Shown: piece after piece, positions 23,701 through 64,000 of the stretch | Numbering within the stretch: position 1 is the first letter of the stretch | How the letters are laid out: each line of letters starts with the position of its first letter | Source: Aquila chrysaetos chrysaetos | Taxonomy: Eukaryota; Chordata; Aves; Accipitriformes; Accipitridae | Reading direction: 5' to 3' | Assembly (NCBI RefSeq): GCF_900496995.4 | Contig: NC_044027.1 | Coordinates: 15,152,743-15,216,742, forward strand | DNA length: 64,000 nt | The notes under the pieces: generated by a model | Seen by the model: the letters and a program-made list of their open reading frames with translations, nothing else | What the model was told of the DNA's origin: nothing | Database searches by the model: none | Program-made: the position numbers and the translations under genes

Positions 23701-24528
23701 AGACTGCCTGCATGAAGGGTGTTAATCACAGATGTTGTGCCAGCAAAGGCTAGAGTGAAAAATTAACAAACCACATCCATTGTGAAAAGTATATTTATAG
23801 CTAAAAATGGTGTTGAAGGTGCCAGCAACAGAGAAATGTAATCTTTTTTTATAAAGTGTTTTCAGGATTTATTGTAGAACTGCTGAATTGTCAGGTTCAA
23901 GAGTCTGAACCTGTTTCATTTGAGCAGGTTTTTTTGGACTCCTTAACTCTCTCTCATGGACAGCAGATGGGAAAAGGGAATTTGAAGAAATAACTCTGTT
24001 GCCTTCAGGTGATGCTTTCAAAGCATTAATTGCTGGTACGAGTCATTAACTGTGGCCAGTGTGGAACCATAATCTTAAACATTACAAACCCAGCTACCAG
24101 TGCCTCATTAGGAAACCCAATGATAAATTCCAGTGTGGTATAAGATAACAGTGCTTTTCTGTCATTTATGTTTAGGAATCCTTGTGCATAGCTGCTTATT
24201 GTTAGACTTGTTCTTTTAAAACAAGGACTGTGTTGACGACCCTGTCTTGTACTCTCATACCTAAAGAAGCTCACCTCTTTCAGCACTGGAGTGGCAGAAA
24301 AAAAATCATGCTGTGAGAAGTGTGTTCCTGCAGTTCTTTTAATTCAGTTTATGAATCTGAAGTCCCACAAGCTTCTTGTGACTAGGAGGAGGGGGTTAAA
24401 ACCTTGTAACGTAGTGTGTCTGCTCACTGAATATCTGCAGTTGTAGCAGTTGTGCATGTTTTAGTTTTACTTGTCTGTGGCTAAATAATCAGTTTGATGG
24501 CATTTCCCTGGTTCTCTTTCATTAAAAG

Positions 24529-57156
<32,628 letters not shown>

Positions 57157-58675
57157 GAACACCTCTGATGCCCAGCTGGTCCTGCTGCCTGAGAGGCCCT
57201 GCAGCTTAGACTGGACCCCACTGATCTCCTGAAAATCTCACCAGATCTACTCCCTGCCCCCCATTGACTGACTACAGCAACATCATCCAAGCCCCTCTCC
57301 CAACAAAGCAGTTTGAAACAGTGGATATGACATTGACCTGCTTGCTTTAAAACCAACCAACCATGTGACTTTGAAGTGGCTCGAGCCATTGTTTTTTTTT
57401 TATTCCCCCCCCCGCCATGCCCCGTCCACAGGTAGCTGTGATTGCTCACTTGGCAAAGCCCATCCTTCTCCTTCCCTACTTCTGTCTCAGCAGAGTGGCA
57501 ACTGGGGGAGAGGGGTTAGTTTGAGGTTTTTCATTTTAAAGGCAGCTGAGGTTTTTACAAAAAAAGCTATATCTTTGTTTATAGCAGAACTTTTATATGT
57601 TCTCTCATTTTTCCCACCCTTCTTTCTGCTTTCCTTATTCCTTCCAGAAAAGAATTCCCTTCAGCTAAAATTATGTTCTGACAAAACTATGCTTAGTTTT
57701 ATATATGGTTCTGTGCTATGTTGAGAATTATGACTCTTCTAAATTGAGTTTGTTTGGGTATATATTACCCAGATGATTTAGCCTTTCAGATTATTTGGTT
57801 TTGAAAAACCAGGACAGTTACAGCATTCGTTAAATTTTCAGTATTTTTGTTTTAAGCTAGAAGCAGTGCTTGCGTTAGAAGTAAATGTATACTAAAGGTA
57901 TATAGTAGATCAGTGCATTAATCTTGAAACTTGCACCACTTCAATTGTAGCTTTGGGGTGCCTTGTGCACAACAAAATGTGGCATTTTTGTTTTAAGGAA
58001 TTAAAAAAACCACCAAATTTCTGTTGCAAGCTCATATGGATCTAGGGGTTGTTTTTGTGGGTTTGGGATTTTTTAGTGACTGCCAAACACACACCAAAAT
58101 GTAAATCATAGATTTATGAAATGTAAAATCTGTTAAGAAAAATTCTCCTCACCGCACATGGGTCAGAAGAGTTGGCTAGAGCCAACGGGTCTGTATGGAC
58201 TACTTTTTGTAGTTGTGATGCTCTCTTATGCTCCCTACCTTGGCCGCTCTAATTCTTCATGTCTCCTGAGACTTGTTCTATATTGTGTTCATCCCTTGGG
58301 GCTGCTCTCCTAAGCTTTGCTCTTCTCCCTTTTACCTAAGTCTTTCTTTCTGTTCCTCTGACTCATGGCCTTTTGTAAAATTTGCATAGAAATGCATCAG
58401 TAAGGGACCCCCTCCGCAAGACCGCTGTTTTAGCACTTGGAACCTCCTTTTTTGTGTCAGAAGCGCATGGTTACAGAGGCAGTTTGGAATCATCCTTCTA
58501 CTCTCCTTCCCCAGTTGAACAGCAAAGGGTTCTTTACTTTTGATGCAGTTGCATATCATGTGTACACAGTATTGTCACCTCACAATTACTCACCAGTATT
58601 TGATGATCTATGAAAGGAAGGTCCCAGTGGGAGGGGGTTGGGTTTTATTTCCTTGGTGGTTTGGTTTTGGTTTAT

Positions 58676-58703
58676 GTGTGTGCGTGTGTGTGTGTGTGTG
58701 TGT
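58676..58703 (+). repeat. (GT)n microsatellite in the PRRC2B 3' UTR
   Basis: A GT run with single interruptions (GCGT, TATG) lies within the 3' UTR, so it would be transcribed as a GU repeat. Confidence 0.85.
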
Positions 58704-59233
58704 ATGTAGATTTTTAGGATGGACTTACAAGTTCTGAAAGTGCTTGGAGTCCTTCAGCTGACGGTAGTCTTAAGTAAACTCAACTACTTTCAGCTAACTT
58801 GGTTTGTGTTGTTTAGCTCTTTCAAAATGTTAAAGTAGGCTGGTCACTCTGAAGTGGGGGAAAGAAAACTTCATTTCTGCAGTAGATGATAGCTTGCTAA
58901 CTGGCTGTGCCATCTGCCTCTGCTAGGTGGCAGCAAGTCATTTGTTGGTGGTTCCAAAGAAGATAATTTTGAACAAAGAATGTATTTGGGAAGGGATCTG
59001 AAAGGTGTTCTTGTTTCTTCGTTTGCTTTTTCCCCCCCTTTCTAGGAAAGATCCTTCATAACTTTTTAGGGATGCATTTGAAGTTTTAAGCTAGGTATAA
59101 ATAAGAATTTTATACAGTAGCTTTAAAGAGTTTAGAAACCTAAACTAACTTAGACATAGTGATGTCCCCTCTCCACAGGTGTCCCCATTGACCATGGCAG
59201 AGAACCCGAAGGGAAAGGGATAGGATGGTACTT

Positions 59234-59254
59234 AAAAAAAAAAAAAAAAAAAAA
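59234..59254 (+). repeat. Poly(A) run in the PRRC2B 3' UTR
   Basis: An uninterrupted A run of about 22 bases is followed by GCAAAAAAACCCC. It is genomic and internal to the 3' UTR, so it could cause internal oligo-dT priming in cDNA libraries. Confidence 0.85.
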
Positions 59255-59855
59255 GCAAAAAAACCCCCTCTCTTTTTCCTCATGTTTTATGGATTTTTAA
59301 CTTCAGAGCAGAGTGTGCCAGCATCTCTCTAGCGTCCTCCTTAAAGTACAGGGTTTGAGATTTAGCGACATACACTTCCGCAGCCTTCAGACATCTCCCA
59401 GACCTGCATCCTCATCTGCTAGTCCTGCTCCCAACATTTTCCAAAGATTGCTCCACCAGTAAGTCATCCCACCCCCCCCCCTTTCTATTTTCTTCCTTGG
59501 AATATCATGAACAACAGAATTGTCTGTTTTTTTCTTTATTATCCTTCTGCCCAGCTGGCCCTAGCTAATACCAGCCCAGAATCTAACTGTAATGGCTAAA
59601 GAGACTTATCCGAGCCCCCCTCTTCTCATTTCTTTCCTACCCTAGACACACTACTTAAGCTTTACAAAGACACTAACCTCTTTCCTCCCACCTATATGAC
59701 TTTAAAATGGTCAAATGTGTTGGAGAAACTGGGTTATTGCTAGATACAAGTTATTGCAGTCCCTCTGGTGTAAATGCCATCAGAACTACAGTACTTCCTG
59801 TTGAAAAAGGTCACCCTTCTTTCTCTTTTAACCTCTCCATTCCTTCCCCCAACAG

Positions 59856-59861
59856 AATAAA
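59856..59861 (+). terminator. PRRC2B: Possible proximal poly(A) signal in the PRRC2B 3' UTR
   Basis: A canonical AATAAA follows a C-rich stretch, about 2.7 kb after the stop codon, and U-rich sequence follows within 60 nt. It could give a shorter mRNA form of PRRC2B. Its use cannot be judged from sequence. Confidence 0.4.
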
Positions 59862-60639
59862 ACACTAGAATTTATTTATACGTATTTGATGTTGTAGGTC
59901 TAGGTGAAAAAGTAATTGTTTCACTGCTCTATTTATATATTATGTCTGAATTATTCTGTGCAGGAAAGGCCAAGAAATGCATGTAAGCTTCATTCCATTC
60001 CTCACCTTTGCGTGACTGTCAGCTGCAGTTGGCAAGACTCTCTTTCACTTAATGGAGTTTTGTGTGATGGAAAGCAGTTTTAGAGCCCAAATTTCTACAG
60101 TGCAATATCCTTCTTCTCTGGCATATATTCTTGTTTGTTTGTTTAAAGCTAGTACAAGGTTAGTGCAGTTTATGGTGCTCTTGATTCAAAAGGAAAGCCT
60201 CTGATCCTCAAGGTGCAGAAATGCCAAGGGTGCTGGTACGCTGATAACAAATTCAGCTTGGGGAAGAGGAGAATGGAGATGTATACAATGTGGATATGGT
60301 TTATAGGAGAATACTTCTGCTTGCCGTCTCCACTGCTGAAGGGTCAGGCCCTAATGATTTATTCCTTTGTGAGTTGCTTTTGCTTTGACTGGAAATCAGC
60401 TACCAAATTGCAGGCTCCTTCTGCTTGGAAAGGTGCAGTGGGAGGGAGAGGTGGAATCCATGTTTTCAGCAACAATGGGTGAAGCAGAAATATTCAGAGG
60501 CTGACTTTGCTGCTTTTTGTTCAGCTGAAGGTCTGAAGCACATTGTGTAATTAGTTCTCTTAAATGCAGTGATTCATGGCCTAGCAGCTGCATTCAGTGC
60601 TGCTTTCCTCTCCAGTTCAGCCTGCTTTTAGCTCTTAAT

Positions 60640-60720
60640 TAAAAAAAAAAAAAAAAGAAAAAATTTTTAAAATTAAATAAATTGAAGTTAAGGAGGAAAA
60701 AAAGGAAGAAGGAAAAAAAA
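60640..60720 (+). repeat. A-rich low-complexity tract in the PRRC2B 3' UTR
   Basis: A-runs, an AAATTTTTAAAATTAAATAAA patch and GGAAAAAAAGGAAG purine sequence lie side by side. It contains AATAAA-like words but no clear cleavage context. Confidence 0.7.
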
Positions 60721-61898
60721 GTGTGCCAGTATATTTTTTCAATGACAAGTGGAAGCAGCACAGTCACCAGTGCAACAGGTATTATTGTTGATCTTCCATA
60801 ATTCGCTCCTGGCTATGCCATGTGACAGCTGTACAGTCGTCAGTAACTCTGAATGTGTTTGCAGCCCATTGAACTCCCATACGTGTTTGTGTTCATGCAG
60901 AGGCACTCCATTTAACAGTTTCCTTGCAAGAATGCTGCGAAGCTACAAGCTGCCCTGTGGTTCCTGTGTATTTATGGATATATATTAAGAAATGAGCCTA
61001 GCATTTTTGCTATGTCTCACCTTTTGGCAGGCTACTATATTCACTTTCAAGCAAGCACCACTGCATGCCAAGATCTTGTTCTGTTGCATTTTGTTAACCT
61101 TCTGTTTTGCTTCTGGCTGGTTAAGCACAGGTTAATTCCTTGTAGCATGGGTTATTTCTGAGGTACAGCAGCCCAGTTTCCTTGTAAGAAAGATGCATTT
61201 GTGAATAAGAATTAATCTACAACAGGCATCAGGATACTTAGTTGTGGCCCATCAACAGAAAAGGTGCATTTTGCCGAAGCAGTGGAACTGCTGACTGTGA
61301 AGAGGCAGCAGCAGTCCAACTCTCTTTTTGTTCTGTTTTGTTTTGTTTTGGTTGGTTTGTTTGTTTTAATCCAAAGACCACCAGATTTTCCTAGTGGCCA
61401 TAGACACCCCCCTTGGGTTTAATGGCTCCTCCTGACTCCTCGAGATGTCTGCAGCCACAACCTTGACCGTTCCCCTGGGAATCACAGCAGCAGCAGTGAG
61501 GCGCTCACCCTTTAGCATGTCTTAAGGCGTTGTCCTTAGCTGGAATCCTTCCTCTGGTTCTGTATAAATTGCATTTGTTGTTTCTCAAGGGGATATTGTA
61601 CTCCTTAAAGCTTTTAACCTCATGACCTGTATAGTAAATTTTTTTTGGCCTTTCCTCTCTTTGTCTTTTCATGTAGACCAGATATTTGAAAGGGCAGACG
61701 ATGGATAATTGTGTAACATGCAACCTGTTTATATTTTTTGGAAACTTTTACTTGGACCGGAACTCGAATCACGGAATCACCAGGCCAGTTGCAGCACACT
61801 CTTTATTGCCCTTTTTCCTTGTTTCAGTACCTATTGTTTCTCCTTTCAAATATGTGATTGTATTAGCTCTTTCCATATGAAAGAATTCTCCTTATTTA

Positions 61899-61917
61899 AA
61901 TAAAAAAAAAAAATAAA
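61899..61917 (+). terminator. PRRC2B: Distal poly(A) signals of PRRC2B (two AATAAA)
   Basis: Two canonical AATAAA hexamers lie at 61,899-61,904 and 61,912-61,917. A U/GU-rich stretch follows at about 61,950-62,005, the expected downstream element. Cleavage is expected near 61,930-61,945. These are the last signals before the next CpG island. Confidence 0.8.
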
Positions 61918-61999
61918 GCAGGTTATGCTTTTCTCAAATTCCCAAGTCCCTTGTCTGGTTCTTTTCGTTAAAGACCTGTGTATATATTTTACTTTTTTT

Positions 62000-62480
62000 T
62001 TTTCTCGAATGACGGCGGCCACGGCGCCGATGTGGGTGACCATGCTATGGCAGGGACACGGCATCTGGGGTGCTCCCTGCCCCCTCGGCCGCGGTAGCTG
62101 GCAAGCCGAGGGTGGCGCTGGGGTCGTGGCCCGGAGCCGGGTGGAGGAGTGCCTGGCGATGAGGGAGGGGGCTCTCACGGCCGCCATGGCGGGGCGGGCC
62201 GCGGACCGGTCGCCACACGCCGCCGTTGCCGCGGCAACACGACGGGGCTCTTCCCTTTCCCCTCCCTCACGGCGCTGCGTGCGTCTGACGCCACATCCGG
62301 TACCGCGAGGCAGGGGGTGGAGCGTGGGGTGGTCCCGCCACGCCCCCCCCCCTCCGGTGAGCGGGGGGGGCCGCCATCTCCTCAGGGCCGGGGGGTCCCG
62401 GTCCCGCCGCCTCCCCCGGGGCACGGGGGGGACTGGTGGTCGTCCTGCGGCCCCCCTCACCTCCGTAAGGCTCACGGGGG
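62000..62480 (+). promoter_or_regulatory. POMT1: CpG island, probable POMT1 promoter and exon 1
   Basis: The sequence turns abruptly GC- and CpG-rich about 60-100 nt after the PRRC2B poly(A) region. An ETS-type site (ACATCCGG, 62,293-62,300), a TGACG half-CRE (about 62,286) and GC boxes are visible. A good donor, CCG|GTGAGC, follows at 62,357 and fits the end of a non-coding first exon. The only gene start downstream is POMT1 at 63,964. The transcription start is unknown. Confidence 0.7.
62200..62356 (+). other. POMT1: Candidate POMT1 non-coding exon 1, 5' end approximate
   Basis: The donor CTCCG|GTGAGC after 62,356 lies in the CpG island, downstream of the ETS-like site. Splicing to the acceptor at 63,941/63,942 would place 22 nt of 5' UTR before the POMT1 ATG. 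Human POMT1 also has a non-coding first exon. The 5' boundary is a placeholder. Confidence 0.4.
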
Positions 62481-62890
62481 GTGGAGCGAGGCCTGATGGA
62501 GGGGTTAGTGGGGCTGCCCCCCCCCGCCCCGAGGCTCAAGGAGGGGGGGGGGGTACGAGGCCTGGTGGGGGGGTGGCTGGTGGGCCTACTGCTCCCATAA
62601 GCCTCGAGGGGAGGGTGGGAGGCCTGGCGGCAGGTTAGTGGTCCTGTGCTGCCCCAAAAAACGCTGGGGGGGGGGGTTACAGGGTGGCTGGTGGGTCCTT
62701 TTGACCCTACAGGCCTCAAGGGTGAGGGCTGGGTGTGGGGTCAGTGGTCCTGCTGCCCCCCAGAGAGCTCAAAGGGGGGAACAGGGCCTGGGGGGGGGGT
62801 AGTGGTCCAACCGCCCTCTCATAAGGCTCACGGAAGGGGATGCAAAGCCTGGTAGAGGGCTTAATGGTTCCCTGAGGAGGTGTATGAGGT
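62465..62890 (+). repeat. Degenerate G-rich minisatellite, unit about 51-67 bp, about 7 copies
   Basis: Diverged units recur with a GGCTCA(C/A)GGGG-like core at about 62,470, 62,534, 62,602, 62,663, 62,713, 62,767 and 62,826, each followed by a G-run, an AGGCCTGGTGGGGG-like block and a TAGTGGTCCTRCTGCCCC-like block. Unit length varies from 51 to 67 bp. It lies in the inferred first intron of POMT1, directly after the CpG island. Confidence 0.7.
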
Positions 62891-63941
62891 CTGGCGGGGG
62901 AGGCAGTGCTGCACTCCGGCCCCAGGGTTTAAGGCCTGCCTGTACCTCAGGGAGAAGCAGGATCCCCTCCATCAGGGTGCTCTTCGGGGTTGCAGGGCCT
63001 GCGAGGCAATATGATGGCCTGCCCTTGTCCTGGGTCCTGCAGGTGGGGCAGTGGTGTGGTGTCCCCAGTGCCGGTGGAGAGCACAGCTTTGCAAGGGGCT
63101 CCTTAAAAAGCCTGTTACACGCAGCGCTTGTGTTTTGTAGGTAGTGAGAAACAAGGAGGGTGGCACCGCACTTGATGGTGGTGATGTGCTCGCATCTTGC
63201 TTTGTTCTCCGTTCTCCCCTGATCAAAGCCATGCAGATGGATTTATTCCGGTAACTTTCAGCTGTATTGAGGTGAGGAGATACAACACTGATTGCCTGCT
63301 ATTTTCTGACCTAGCTTTTAGCAGTTCTGCCTACAGGAGTAGAGTTCAGTCCTGCTTTCTGCAGCGCTCCCCCCTAGGCTGTGCTAGAGCCCTACAGCAC
63401 CTACCTACACCTGTGCTCTAATAGGCAGCTTTTTAAGATAGAGGATGTTTGCGGGTTCTGCCCTCTGCCCCTGCCAAGAAATGTGCTCAGTTTGCGAGAA
63501 GTAACTTTTTTTTTTTCTTGAAGCTACCTGAGCAGCCTGGTGCCTAAGCATGTGGTTTGCCTATCACTAGCATTGGAATTTGGGCTGAGAAGTTTGCTTA
63601 GCACAAAGCGGAATATAGGCTTGAATTAAGCTATTGTGTTTCTCCAGAACTAGTGTAAGAATAAGCAAAGTTTCTAGCTTACTGTTGATGACAGACAACC
63701 ATACTCATGTAGAAGCAGGGCAGATGAAAAGTTAACTGTGTTAGCTTAGTAACTTCATTTTTACAGTTACTCCTGTAGATACAGCAGAAAACACATAAAT
63801 GGGGAAAGCAAGAGAACTTCGGAAGATCAGTTACCATGAGCTGCTAGTAGCAGAAAGTAGTGGTGCATGCTTTCGGTCAAATGATCTTCAGCTAGCTGTG
63901 AGCGAAAGGGTGAATGCTGCTCTGCTCTGTTTCTCTCGGAG
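62891..63941 (+). other. POMT1: Remainder of the inferred POMT1 intron 1
   Basis: GC content falls back to average beyond the minisatellite. A T run lies at about 63,507-63,518. It ends in the acceptor CTGTTTCTCTCGGAG. No other feature is recognised. Confidence 0.55.
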
Positions 63942-63963
63942 GTTTGGACAGACCTTTGACAGG

Positions 63964-64000
63964 ATGTTGGGATTTCTGAAGAAGCCGGTTGTGGTTACTG
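63964..64000 (+). CDS. POMT1: POMT1, protein O-mannosyltransferase 1, first 12 codons (truncated by window end)
   Basis: The last 37 bases encode MLGFLKKPVVVT, which matches the N-terminus of vertebrate POMT1 (human begins MWGFLKRPVVVT as I remember it). The exon probably opens at 63,942 after the acceptor TTTCTCTCGGAG|GTTTGG. POMT1 with POMT2 transfers mannose from dolichol-phosphate-mannose to Ser/Thr of alpha-dystroglycan in the endoplasmic reticulum; it is a multi-pass membrane protein and its loss causes dystroglycanopathies in humans. Only the cytosolic N-terminal tip is visible. Gene order supports the call, because POMT1 follows PRRC2B on the same strand in human. The evidence is short, but the combination of peptide and synteny is strong. 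Confidence 0.88.
   Translation, partial: MLGFLKKPVVVT

Larger units (their letters stand above)
9243..24528 (+). other. PRRC2B: PRRC2B intron 1, about 15.3 kb
   Basis: The intron begins at GTGGGT (9,195) or GTGAGT (9,243) and ends at AAAAG|G before exon 2. It contains the downstream part of the CpG island, GT and C/G runs, T runs (11,786-11,804 and 22,304-22,313), MIR-like remnants and the 1.1-kb solo LTR. I recognise no conserved coding exon or RNA gene inside it. Confidence 0.75.
57157..61935 (+). other. PRRC2B: PRRC2B 3' UTR, about 4.8 kb
   Basis: The region runs from the stop codon to the poly(A) signals at 61,899 and 61,912 with no splice signals of note and no credible ORF. It is AT-rich. 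It holds a (GT)n tract (about 58,676-58,703), a long A-run (59,234-59,254), an A-rich low-complexity patch (60,640-60,720), a T/G-rich patch (61,322-61,368) and ATTTATTTATA-type AU-rich sequence near 59,870. A 3' UTR of four to five kilobases fits mammalian PRRC2B. The end point is inferred. Confidence 0.8.

Noticed and set aside
61846..62638. Overlapping 200-codon frames on both strands across the PRRC2B/POMT1 junction
   Set aside because: Same GC effect in the POMT1 island; they straddle the poly(A) signals and have no recognisable motif.

Overview
The window is nuclear DNA of a vertebrate, almost certainly a bird. It carries one multi-exon gene, PRRC2B, with GT-AG introns, CpG-island promoters, vertebrate poly(A) signals, old MIR-like SINE remnants and two solo LTRs of types I know from bird genomes. 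Nothing in it is bacterial, plasmid or phage. The order PRRC2B then POMT1, both on the + strand, matches the human 9q34 region and the corresponding avian microchromosome. The two LTR types suggest a non-galliform (neoavian) bird, but that is an inference.

Layout. Bases 1-8,600 are intergenic: no convincing gene, one solo LTR (4,518-5,104), a weak MIR remnant, a 27-bp minisatellite (7,884-7,955) and one unassigned exon-like segment (1,233-1,355). Bases 8,600-9,900 are the CpG island and promoter of PRRC2B, with non-coding exon 1 ending at 9,194 or 9,242. Intron 1 runs to 24,528 and holds a 1.1-kb sense-oriented solo LTR (about 17,589-18,686) and MIR remnants. Coding exons 2-32 run from the ATG at 24,582 to the TAG at 57,154-57,156. 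The exons I placed sum to 6,705 nt (2,234 residues plus stop) with consistent phases at every junction. The 3' UTR extends to about 61,935. A second CpG island (about 62,000-62,480) follows immediately and is the probable POMT1 promoter. POMT1 intron 1 contains a degenerate G-rich minisatellite. The POMT1 start codon lies at 63,964, so only its first 12 codons are in the window.

Function. PRRC2B is a large, mostly disordered, RNA-associated protein linked to translation initiation. POMT1 is the ER protein O-mannosyltransferase. They are neighbours rather than members of one pathway.

Novelty. I found no new multi-gene system. The most testable observation is an out-of-frame AUG 16 nt upstream of the PRRC2B start. 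It appears to be the first AUG of the mRNA and opens a 29-codon uORF overlapping the main start, which is notable because PRRC2 proteins have been linked to leaky scanning. I also could not find the SNORD62 snoRNA that mammalian PRRC2B introns host.
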